NCBI RefSeq assembly: GCF_051668705.1
Contig: NZ_CP196351.1
Location: 1,550,001-1,614,000 of the forward strand
Direction of reading: 5' to 3'
From: Alterisphingorhabdus sp051668705
Lineage (GTDB): Bacteria; Pseudomonadota; Alphaproteobacteria; Sphingomonadales; Sphingomonadaceae
DNA: 64,000 bases
Shown in pieces: positions 35,394-43,406 of the stretch. Position numbers and translations under genes: made by a program. Within the stretch, counting starts at the first letter, position 1; each line of letters starts with the position of its first letter. The notes under the pieces were generated by a model that was given only the letters and a program-made list of their open reading frames with translations, made no database searches and was not told the DNA's origin.

Positions 35394-35915
35394 GTGGCTG
35401 CTGCAAATGATCCTTCTCAATCGCAGGAATCGGCAAGGCAAGCTATGCCTATGGCTGATGAGGAGACTTGCGCAGCAGCGACCGGAGACAATGTTCGCCA
35501 TGGTAATCCGCAACCCGGCATTATCGAACAGGTCAAGCAGACCGTTGATGACAGCAAAGAATGGATAGAGTCAGAGCTCGCATTTCATAAAGTACGTCTG
35601 CGCGAGGGCAGTCAACGGGCGAAATCTATCGGACTGTTTATCGGTATCGGGGCTGCTCTTTTTGTCTGCTCATTTACAACCTTGCTGCTGGGTATATTCC
35701 TTACTGTCACATATTATTTCGGCCCGATTGTCGCGGTTATTACTGTTCCGGCCGCTTATGCCATATTTGGCTATTTAGCATTGCGGGCAGCTTTGGCCAA
35801 AATTCACCAGCTAAAAACCATGGTTCAGCAGACAGGCGGCATCACGGGTATGAAAGCCAGTGATGCAGGCGATGGGATGGATGATACACTGACAACTGAA
35901 GATATACAGCCATGA
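35394..35915 (+). CDS. YqjE-like phage-holin family membrane protein
   Basis: 173 residues. After an N-terminal soluble part, an amphipathic helix (DDSKEWIESELAFHKVRLRE) precedes two membrane helices (about 78-100 and 107-128), the topology of Phage_holin_3_6/YqjE proteins. In E. coli yqjD-yqjE-yqjK form a cluster, and the order here is the same. The GTG at 35394 has an AAGGA ten bases upstream; an internal ATG at 35445 also has a site. It overlaps the next gene by ATGA. Confidence 0.8.
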   Translation: MAAANDPSQSQESARQAMPMADEETCAAATGDNVRHGNPQPGIIEQVKQTVDDSKEWIESELAFHKVRLREGSQRAKSIGLFIGIGAALFVCSFTTLLLGIFLTVTYYFGPIVAVITVPAAYAIFGYLALRAALAKIHQLKTMVQQTGGITGMKASDAGDGMDDTLTTEDIQP

Positions 35916-36199
35916 AAAAAAGTCTGAGCATTGCCTTGGCGCAGCGCAATCATAAGCGCAAAGCCGCGCTGACAGCAATCACAGCGACCCGGCAAAGATT
36001 AAAACCCGCAAATCTGAAGCAAGAAGCGAAAAATAATATTGCCAAAAAGGCGAAAACAGCTGCGAACACGGCAAAACAGTCAGCTTATCGCCATCGCTTT
36101 AAGTTGATGGCGGCCACAGGCATTGCTTTGGGCGCGGGAGTCGCGGCTTTATTATACACTCCGCTTAAAAAACGGCTTTCAGGGGATAGAAAGGAATAA
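35912..36199 (+). CDS. YqjK-like small basic membrane protein
   Basis: 95 residues, strongly basic N-terminal two-thirds (many Lys/Arg, TATRQRLKPAN, KKAKTAANTAK) and a single C-terminal membrane helix (LMAATGIALGAGVAALLYTP). It takes the place of YqjK in the YqjD-E-K arrangement, though the sequence similarity is not strong. The start overlaps the stop of the YqjE-like gene, indicating coupling. Possible partner of the two upstream proteins. Confidence 0.6.
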   Translation: MKKSLSIALAQRNHKRKAALTAITATRQRLKPANLKQEAKNNIAKKAKTAANTAKQSAYRHRFKLMAATGIALGAGVAALLYTPLKKRLSGDRKE

Positions 36200-36258
36200 T
36201 CTGTTATAGCGGTGTAACAAAACATCATTATAGGCAATGTCACAAGAGTGAGAGCATT

Positions 36259-36600
36259 ATGACTAACCAAAAATCCAAAACTGAAACCAAAAGCCGTAAC
36301 ATTATCGAAGAGCATCCTTTAGCAGCTGCAACGGGCGCACTTATTGTCGGCATGGCATTAGGCGCTCTCATCCCACGCAGCGAAAGCGAACGCAAAGCTC
36401 TGCGCAATACTGGCGATAAGCTGCGTGAGCGCACTAAAGAGGCTGTTTCCGCCGCACAAGAGGCGGGTAAAACAGGCTTGGAAGATGCTGGCATTACCGT
36501 TGAAGAAGCAAAATTACAGGTTCGTGACCTTGTTAGGCGGGCCAGTGAAGCCGTTCATGGTGCTAGCGATGCGGCGCGCGAAACTCTGCTTAAAAAATAA
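36259..36600 (+). CDS. Second small YqjD/ElaB-like membrane protein
   Basis: 113 residues: an N-terminal polar head, a membrane helix (LAAATGALIVGMALGALIP, about residues 21-39) and a long amphipathic, Ala/Glu/Lys/Arg-rich helix (EAVSAAQEAGKTGLEDAG). Composition and helix periodicity resemble DUF883-like proteins, but the membrane helix is placed near the N-terminus instead of the C-terminus. It follows the YqjK-like gene by 59 bases and is probably part of the same stress-linked group. Confidence 0.65.
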   Translation: MTNQKSKTETKSRNIIEEHPLAAATGALIVGMALGALIPRSESERKALRNTGDKLRERTKEAVSAAQEAGKTGLEDAGITVEEAKLQVRDLVRRASEAVHGASDAARETLLKK

Positions 36601-36626
36601 CTAATCACATTATAAATGGGGAAAAT

Positions 36627-36860
36627 ATGAGCAAATTACACCTTGTGCTGGGCGGACGTGTATCTGACCCGCAAACACTGGATTTTTGTGAGCTGGATAA
36701 GATGGATCTGGTGGGAATCTATCCAGACTATGCCACGGCCGAAGATGTCTGGCGCGGCTGTGCACAACGCACTGTTGATGATGCCGAAATGAAGTATGTG
36801 GTTGTTCACTTGCACAAATTGCTGGAACCAACTCTCGAAACGGACGAAACAGAGAGCTAA
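36627..36860 (+). CDS. DUF4170 family protein
   Basis: 77 residues matching the short DUF4170 family of alphaproteobacteria: LVLGGRVSDPQTLDF, then VGIYPDYATAEDVWRG.AQRTVDDAEMKY and the terminal acidic tail. Function unknown; its length and compact alpha/beta pattern suggest a small cytoplasmic regulator. It starts 26 bases after the previous gene. A convergent rhomboid gene ends eight bases after its stop. Confidence 0.8.
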   Translation: MSKLHLVLGGRVSDPQTLDFCELDKMDLVGIYPDYATAEDVWRGCAQRTVDDAEMKYVVVHLHKLLEPTLETDETES

Positions 36861-36868
36861 TCTCTATA

Positions 36869-37513
36869 TCAACTATATCGGGATTTCCCAATTGCATTGC
36901 GCATCAAAGGCCTGCCCATGAGCAGGCCAACGATGAAACCACCTATATGTCCACCTATAGCAACGGATGCTCCGCCGGCCGTGAAAAAGCCAATATATAG
37001 CTGGTAAATTATCCACAAAGTCATCAGTAAGACTCTAAAGACTGTATCCAGAGCATATTTGCCGATACGTCTTTTGCCCAAATTAATATTGATTGTAACA
37101 GCTGCCGCAATCAAGGCGCTGATGACACCGCTTGCACCAATAGCGACATTGCCCCATGTAAATGGATAAAGTGCATAGCCCAGTGCTGAACCATAAGCGC
37201 CCAAAATAGCCAATATAACCGTATTCTTTGTGCCAATGCGCAGTTCGACCATTAAGCCTGCGAACAACAGAAAAGGCATATTGGATGCAAGATGACCATA
37301 ATCACCGTGCAAAAAAGCGCTGCTAATAGGCGTTAATATTGCAGGCAGGGCCAGATGCGCACCGCCAAAATTGCTATCGCTTATTCCGCGCGATGGCCAA
37401 AAGCCTGCTCGTAATGTAGCTTGCTCGTCCAGCCCAAGAAAAGCGAATAATGCCCAAATGACTATGCAAGCTACCAGATAATAGCTTGTGAATTTCGGCA
37501 ATTTAAAATTCAT
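36869..37513 (-). CDS. Rhomboid family intramembrane serine protease
   Basis: 214 residues with about six membrane helices. The catalytic Ser is S128 in IGASGV (GxSG), the catalytic His H189 in GGHIGGF, and the supporting Asn lies in HLASNMPF near residue 78, all typical of active rhomboids. The ATG at 37513 lies 10 bases after the greA stop; the longer in-frame extension would overlap greA. Likely coupled to greA. Substrate unknown. Confidence 0.9.
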   Translation of the reverse strand: MNFKLPKFTSYYLVACIVIWALFAFLGLDEQATLRAGFWPSRGISDSNFGGAHLALPAILTPISSAFLHGDYGHLASNMPFLLFAGLMVELRIGTKNTVILAILGAYGSALGYALYPFTWGNVAIGASGVISALIAAAVTININLGKRRIGKYALDTVFRVLLMTLWIIYQLYIGFFTAGGASVAIGGHIGGFIVGLLMGRPLMRNAIGKSRYS

Positions 37514-37523
37514 AATGGGCTGA

Positions 37524-37997
37524 TCAAATAAACTCAATTTTGTCGACGAGATAATATTTATCGCCCGATGGAACGCTGACTTCAACTTCATCTTCGACTT
37601 GGCGCCCGATAAGAGCGCGGCCAATCGGGCTGTTATAGCTGATCTTGCCTGAGCGTGCATCCGCCTCTGCTTGGCCGACAATCTGATAGCGCACAGGCTT
37701 ATCATCTTCATCAAGAAGAGTAACCGTAGCACCAAATACAATCTTGTCACCGCTTAGCGTTGTCGGATCAATAATTTGCGCACGGCTCAGCTTATCTTCG
37801 AGGTCGCTTATGGTCGCTTCGACTTGGCCCTGACGTTCTTTCGCTGCGTGATATTCCGCATTTTCGGAAAGATCACCATGCGCACGCGCTTCTTCAATGG
37901 CATCAACAATCTTTGGACGCTCTTCTTTTAATTCTTTCAGCTGGGCACTTAGTTTTTCATAGCCCTCTGCCAACATAGGCATTTTTTCATTCGCCAT
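37524..37997 (-). CDS. greA: Transcription elongation factor GreA
   Basis: 157 residues. An N-terminal coiled coil (LSAQLKELKEERPKIVDAIE, GDLSENAEYHAAKERQG with acidic tip residues) is followed by the FKBP-like C-terminal domain (GRALIGRQVEDEVEVSVPSG). GreA stimulates RNA cleavage in backtracked RNA polymerase. An AAGGA site nine bases upstream supports the ATG at 37997 rather than the longer frame. It lies downstream of carB on the same strand and upstream of the rhomboid gene; carAB-greA is a common order. Confidence 0.95.
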   Translation of the reverse strand: MANEKMPMLAEGYEKLSAQLKELKEERPKIVDAIEEARAHGDLSENAEYHAAKERQGQVEATISDLEDKLSRAQIIDPTTLSGDKIVFGATVTLLDEDDKPVRYQIVGQAEADARSGKISYNSPIGRALIGRQVEDEVEVSVPSGDKYYLVDKIEFI

Positions 37998-38087
37998 AAC
38001 GGCAAGTCCTTCATCTCTCTGTGCATCCACACAATAGCTTTCTTTCGGTCAGACTTTGACCGCAACATAAGCAATTTGTCGGGATTG

Positions 38088-41000
38088 CTAAGCAAGCCCT
38101 ATATTATAGTCCTGTAAAGGTTTGACTTCAAGGCTTGCGTCACGCAGCGCCAAGATTGATTGCGAAGCAGCCAGACTTGACGAGGCTGTTGTGAAATATG
38201 GCGTTCGTGTTGCCAGCGCCGATCCACGGATAGATTGCGAGTCCTTGAGGCTTTGCCAGCCCTCTGTCGTATTGAAAATAAGGGCAACGTCACCATCCAA
38301 AATACGATCCACAATATGCGGGCGGCCTTCTGCGACCTTATTGACCACAGTGACAGCAACGCCATTTTCTTTCAGAAATGCAGCCGTTCCGCCTGTCGCA
38401 ATAATATCAAAGCCCAAGCCTTCCAATATTTGCGCTGCCGGCAGGATATTCGGCTTGTCGCTATTTTTCACTGAGATAAAGACTGTGCCTGAATCTGGCA
38501 ATATTGCCCCTGCCCCCAATTGCGATTTTGCAAAAGCAATAGCGAAACTATCATCAATACCCATCACTTCACCCGTTGATTTCATTTCAGGAGAAAGCAC
38601 CGGATCAACACCGGGGAAGCGCGCAAATGGGAAGACCGCCTCTTTTACAGCCATATGGCTGATGTGGCGGTTTATTTTCGGCAAATCAGCCAGTTTTTCA
38701 CCAGCCATGACCCGGGCCGCAATTTTGGCGATCGGTGCACCAATGGCCTTAGCCACAAATGGCACTGTTCGGCTTGCCCGTGGATTGACCTCAATCAAAT
38801 ACACTTTACCATCTTTGACAGCGAACTGGATGTTCATCAGGCCGCGCACTTTTAAGCCGTGTGCCAGCTTAACCGCTTGCTGCTCCATCTCCGCGATAAT
38901 ATCGTCATCAAGGCTGTAAGGCGGCAAGGTGCAAGCGCTGTCACCAGAATGTACGCCAGCCTCTTCAATATGCTGCATAACGCCAGCGATGACGACATCT
39001 TCGCCATCACAAATAGCGTCCACATCCACCTCTATCGCATCGCGCAGATATTGATCTATCAACACCGGGCTATCGCCCGACACTTGTACCGCGGTTGAAA
39101 TATAATCTTCCAATTGCGCAGGGCTATCAACAATTTCCATCGCCCGTCCGCCTAGAACATAGGATGGGCGCATCAGCACTGGATAACCAATCCGTTCTGC
39201 GACAGCCAGAGCCTCTTCCCGGCTGCGGGCAATGCCATTGGCCGGCTGCAACAGGCCCAGCTTATTAACCAGCGCCGCAAATCTCTCGCGATCCTCTGCC
39301 AGATCAATGGCGTCTGGCGACGTTCCTAATATAGGGATGCCCGCATCTTCTAAGGCTTTTGCAAGTTTCAATGGCGTTTGTCCGCCAAATTGCACGATAA
39401 CGCCTTCAAGCGTTCCCCTGCTTTGCTCACAACGCAGGATTTCCAGAACATCTTCTGCTGTCAAAGGCTCGAAATACAAGCGATCAGAAGTGTCATAGTC
39501 GGTCGATACCGTTTCAGGATTGCAATTGACCATGATCGTTTCATAGCCAGCGCTGTCGCTATCATGGTCGCCCAACGCAAAGCATGCATGGCAGCAACAA
39601 TAATCAAACTCAATCCCTTGGCCGATTCGGTTAGGACCACCGCCCAATATGACAATTTTGCGCCTGTCTGTCGGGTTAGACTCATTTTCAGGTTCGCCAA
39701 AGATCGGAGCCTCGTAGGTAGAGTACATATAAGGTGTTTTGGCATGGAATTCTGCCGCACAAGTGTCGATACGTTTATACACGGGATGAACCCCCAAACG
39801 GGCCCGTAGCGCGCGCACTTCCTCTTCGCTCGTCGCACCAGCCATGGCCTGTATGGTATCGTGCAAAAGCCCGTGGCTGCGCGCCTGTGTCTCGCCAAGT
39901 CCACCAGCTACTTTGACCGAACGCACAGCCAGCGTTGCCAGCCTCTTGTCTGAGAAACCCATAGATTTCAATTTGCGCAGTGCCTGTGCATCATTAGGCA
40001 GACCTTCATCAAGTACGCTTTTTTCAGCAGCGATGATCGCTTCAATTTGGCGCAGGAACCACGGGTCATAATGGGTGATTGCGTGAATATCTTCGACCGA
40101 GAAACCTTCTCGAAATGCCTGCCCAATCACCAATAATCGACGTGAATTCGGCTTGGACAGCTCACTGGTCACCACATCTCGGCTCACGCCTTCCAATGAA
40201 TAAATGCGGTTAAATCCATCCAACCCCGTTTCGAGACCGCGCAATGCCTTTTGCAATGATTCTTGGAAATTGCGGCCAATGGCCATAACTTCACCCACCG
40301 ATTTCATCGCGGTGTGCAGATAGTCTTCAGAACCCTTGAATTTCTCAAAGGTAAAACGTGGAATTTTTGTGACGACATAGTCAATTGTTGGTTCAAATGA
40401 TGCCGGTGTCGCGCCGGTAATATCATTGTCAATCTCGTCCAGCGTAAAGCCGACAGCGAGTTTTGCCGCCACCTTGGCAATGGGGAAGCCCGTTGCTTTG
40501 GACGCCAGAGCCGAAGAACGCGATACGCGCGGGTTCATCTCAATCACCACCAAGCGGCCGGTCTTTGGGTTAACCGCAAATTGCACGTTAGAGCCGCCCG
40601 TTTCTACCCCGATTTCCCGCAAAACCGCGATCGAGGCATTGCGCATAATCTGATATTCTTTATCAGTTAGCGTCAACGCAGGCGCCATAGTGATGGAATC
40701 GCCGGTATGCACACCCATTGGGTCAAGATTTTCAATCGAGCAGATGATGATGCAATTATCCGCTTTGTCGCGAACAACCTCCATCTCATATTCTTTCCAA
40801 CCCAGCACTGATTCCTCGACCAGCACTTCGGTCGTCGGGCTGGCATCCAGCCCCTTGCGGACAATCTCTTCAAACTCATTGCGATTATACGCAATGCCGC
40901 CACCCGTGCCGCCCATGGTAAAGCTAGGCCGGATAATCGTTGGCAGGCCAACATGCTCCAGCGCATCCAACGCCTCTTCCAAGCTGTGCGCAATCAGGCT

Positions 41001-41453
41001 TTTCGGGCTGTTCAGGCCGATCTTGTCCATCGCTTCACGGAATTTCTGTCGATCCTCAGCCTTATCAATCGCCTCAGCGCGCGCACCAATCAGCTCAACA
41101 TCATATTTTTCTAATGTGCCATCTTCATCCAGCGCCAAAGCAGTATTCAGCGCGGTTTGACCGCCCATTGTGGGCAACACTACCAGCTTTTCATCAGGAC
41201 GTTCTTTGCGCTCCTTGGCGATGATCTTCGCAACAATTTCCGGTGTGATAGGCTCAACATAGGTGGCATCGGCCATATCTGGATCGGTCATAATGGTCGC
41301 GGGGTTAGAGTTGACCAGCACAATCCGGTAGCCCTCCTCTTTCAGCGCCTTAACCGCCTGCGTGCCCGAATAGTCAAATTCACATGCCTGACCAATAATG
41401 ATCGGGCCAGCGCCAATGATAAGGACGGTATCAATATCGGTTCTTTTGGGCAT
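38088..41453 (-). CDS. carB: Carbamoyl-phosphate synthase large subunit
   Basis: 1121 residues. Two ATP-grasp halves are visible: MPKRTDIDTVLIIGAGPIII at the N-terminus and KIVILGGGPNRIGQGIEFDY at about residue 565, each with its own PSYVLGG/PSFTMGG block. The C-terminal domain is the MGS-like allosteric part. An AGGAGC site lies four bases before the ATG at 41453. Produces carbamoyl phosphate for pyrimidine and arginine synthesis with the carA product (105 bases upstream). Confidence 0.98.
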   Translation of the reverse strand: MPKRTDIDTVLIIGAGPIIIGQACEFDYSGTQAVKALKEEGYRIVLVNSNPATIMTDPDMADATYVEPITPEIVAKIIAKERKERPDEKLVVLPTMGGQTALNTALALDEDGTLEKYDVELIGARAEAIDKAEDRQKFREAMDKIGLNSPKSLIAHSLEEALDALEHVGLPTIIRPSFTMGGTGGGIAYNRNEFEEIVRKGLDASPTTEVLVEESVLGWKEYEMEVVRDKADNCIIICSIENLDPMGVHTGDSITMAPALTLTDKEYQIMRNASIAVLREIGVETGGSNVQFAVNPKTGRLVVIEMNPRVSRSSALASKATGFPIAKVAAKLAVGFTLDEIDNDITGATPASFEPTIDYVVTKIPRFTFEKFKGSEDYLHTAMKSVGEVMAIGRNFQESLQKALRGLETGLDGFNRIYSLEGVSRDVVTSELSKPNSRRLLVIGQAFREGFSVEDIHAITHYDPWFLRQIEAIIAAEKSVLDEGLPNDAQALRKLKSMGFSDKRLATLAVRSVKVAGGLGETQARSHGLLHDTIQAMAGATSEEEVRALRARLGVHPVYKRIDTCAAEFHAKTPYMYSTYEAPIFGEPENESNPTDRRKIVILGGGPNRIGQGIEFDYCCCHACFALGDHDSDSAGYETIMVNCNPETVSTDYDTSDRLYFEPLTAEDVLEILRCEQSRGTLEGVIVQFGGQTPLKLAKALEDAGIPILGTSPDAIDLAEDRERFAALVNKLGLLQPANGIARSREEALAVAERIGYPVLMRPSYVLGGRAMEIVDSPAQLEDYISTAVQVSGDSPVLIDQYLRDAIEVDVDAICDGEDVVIAGVMQHIEEAGVHSGDSACTLPPYSLDDDIIAEMEQQAVKLAHGLKVRGLMNIQFAVKDGKVYLIEVNPRASRTVPFVAKAIGAPIAKIAARVMAGEKLADLPKINRHISHMAVKEAVFPFARFPGVDPVLSPEMKSTGEVMGIDDSFAIAFAKSQLGAGAILPDSGTVFISVKNSDKPNILPAAQILEGLGFDIIATGGTAAFLKENGVAVTVVNKVAEGRPHIVDRILDGDVALIFNTTEGWQSLKDSQSIRGSALATRTPYFTTASSSLAASQSILALRDASLEVKPLQDYNIGLA

Positions 41454-41558
41454 AAAAGCTCCTGATTTTCCCTTTATAGGGAGACGTTTAAGCAACCTTG
41501 GCCAATCACGGCCTCGGCATAGTATTTCATGTGTATATTTCGTGAGAGGGCAAAGTTA

Positions 41559-42737
41559 TCATCCCAACCCCCGCACGAATTTCTCAAACAGGTAAAAACT
41601 GTCTTGCGGGCCTGGTGATGCTTCTGGGTGATATTGCACGCCAAACGCATTCTTGTCTTTTAGTGCGATGCCGCAATTGCTGCCATCGAACAGGCTTTTG
41701 TGTGTTTCTTGAACATTATCGGGCAGGCTGGCGCTATCAACTGCAAAACCATGGTTCATACTGGTAATCTCTACCAGCCCTTCGCTCTCATCCCAACCCG
41801 CGCCGATACGCTGAACCGGGTGATTGGCGCCGCGATGGCCCTGATGCATTTTAATGGTTTTAGCGCCTGTTGCCAGTGCCAGCAATTGATGGCCCAAGCA
41901 GATGCCAAAAATCGGAATGTCACGCTCCAAAAGACCTTGAATAACCGGAACCGCATGCGCGCCCGTCGCAGCGGGGTCGCCCGGTCCGTTAGACAGAAAT
42001 ACACCCGTAGGTTGCAACACCAAAATATCGTCAAGCGAAGTTTCCGCTGGAACTATAGTAACTTTTGCACCAGCTTTAACAAGGTTTCTGAAGATATTGC
42101 GCTTTGCGCCATAATCAATCGCAACGATGTGCGGGCGCTCACCATCATTTTCTGCTGCATAGCCATGACCAAGCTGCCAGATACCGCTATCCCATGTTGT
42201 TGTCTGGTCTCCAGTGACTTGCGCCGCTAGGTCCATGCCTTCCAATCCAGGCCATGCACGCGCCTTTGCCAGCAATTCATCAATATCAAACTGGCCGTCT
42301 TCATTATGGGCGATAACAACATGCGGCGCGCCGGCCTCTCTTATCCGCCGCGTTAAAGCTCTGGTATCAACACCCGACAGGCCTATGCGGCCATGCTGTG
42401 CCATCCATGCTCCAAAATGCTGCTCACTGCGGAAATTGCTTGGTGGAGTGATCGACTCGCGCACCACACAGCCCAGAGCATGAGGGCTATTGGCTTCAAA
42501 ATCCTCGTCATTGGTGCCGACATTGCCGATATGCGGAAAGGTAAAGGTGACTATCTGCCCAGCATAGCTTGGGTCCGTCATCACTTCCTGATAACCGGTC
42601 ATGGAGGTGTTAAAGCAAAGCTCCCCCACTGCGTCGCCTGTGGCACCGAAGCCATAACCCCAGACAAGCGAGCCATCTGCCAATACCAATAATCCGGTCG
42701 CGCCTTTGGGGGCTTGCGAATATGCGCTGTCGGTCAT
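41559..42737 (-). CDS. carA: Carbamoyl-phosphate synthase small subunit
   Basis: 392-residue glutamine amidotransferase subunit. The class-I triad is present: catalytic Cys in FGICLGHQLLALATGAK, and His/Glu in VQYHPEASPGP. The N-terminal domain shows GELCFNTSMTGYQEVMTDPSY. The ATG at 42737 has AGGAG five bases upstream, ruling out the longer open frame. Divergent from yqeY with 144 bases between; carB follows. Confidence 0.97.
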   Translation of the reverse strand: MTDSAYSQAPKGATGLLVLADGSLVWGYGFGATGDAVGELCFNTSMTGYQEVMTDPSYAGQIVTFTFPHIGNVGTNDEDFEANSPHALGCVVRESITPPSNFRSEQHFGAWMAQHGRIGLSGVDTRALTRRIREAGAPHVVIAHNEDGQFDIDELLAKARAWPGLEGMDLAAQVTGDQTTTWDSGIWQLGHGYAAENDGERPHIVAIDYGAKRNIFRNLVKAGAKVTIVPAETSLDDILVLQPTGVFLSNGPGDPAATGAHAVPVIQGLLERDIPIFGICLGHQLLALATGAKTIKMHQGHRGANHPVQRIGAGWDESEGLVEITSMNHGFAVDSASLPDNVQETHKSLFDGSNCGIALKDKNAFGVQYHPEASPGPQDSFYLFEKFVRGLG

Positions 42738-42881
42738 GGTCGCTCCTACTTCTGTTAGAATCTGTATTTTCAGCCAAATTGCAGGGCTTCTAGTCGTGGA
42801 CAATGGCACGCGCAATCTAGGAAAAATAGTTTTATCCGGCTATGTCTTCCCTTTGTTTCAAAATAAGTTCGGAGAACGATT

Positions 42882-43337
42882 ATGCTGCGTGATGACGTCA
42901 AGGCGGCACAAATTTCTGCTATGAAATCAAGCGATAAACCCCGTACAGCGGCGCTACGCTCGATTATGGCAAAGATTAAAGACAAAGATATTGCCCTGCG
43001 TACGGCGGATAAAAAACCCGAAGATGACGCAATGGTAACCGATGTTTTGCAGAAAATGGCCAAGCAACGCCGCGAATCGATCACCCTTTATGATGAAGGT
43101 GGACGCGATGAACTGGCGGCGCAGGAACGTTATGAACTGGCTGTGATTGAGGAATTTCTGCCCGTCATGCTATCAGAAGAAGAGACAAAGGCCATTGTCA
43201 CCAAATTGAAGGACGAAATTGGCGCGTCTGGCATGCAGGATATGGGCAAACTTATGGGCCAGCTAAAGGCAAAGCATGGCGGTGAGATTGATATGAGCAA
43301 TGCCAGCGCCATTGTGAAAGCCGCTTTGGCTGGTTGA
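42882..43337 (+). CDS. yqeY: GatB/YqeY domain protein
   Basis: 151 residues of the YqeY family: KSSDKPRTAALRSIMAKIKD, then AELLPKQ-like YELAVIEEFLPVMLSEEE and the C-terminal KLMGQLKAKHGGEIDMSNAS. It is homologous to the tail domain of GatB and may aid tRNA-dependent amidation. GGAG lies seven bases before the start. Together with dnaG and rpoD it forms the usual alphaproteobacterial macromolecular-synthesis cluster. Confidence 0.93.
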   Translation: MLRDDVKAAQISAMKSSDKPRTAALRSIMAKIKDKDIALRTADKKPEDDAMVTDVLQKMAKQRRESITLYDEGGRDELAAQERYELAVIEEFLPVMLSEEETKAIVTKLKDEIGASGMQDMGKLMGQLKAKHGGEIDMSNASAIVKAALAG

Positions 43338-43406
43338 AACCTGCTGCGTCATATTCGTGCATGCTATAATCTGGCGAGATCGTCACAAAACTGATAATTA
43401 TCGCTT

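Noticed and set aside
38048..38064. Hairpin CGGTCA-GACTT-TGACCG between carB and greA
   Set aside because: No T-run follows it on the coding strand, so a terminator cannot be supported; six base pairs may be chance.
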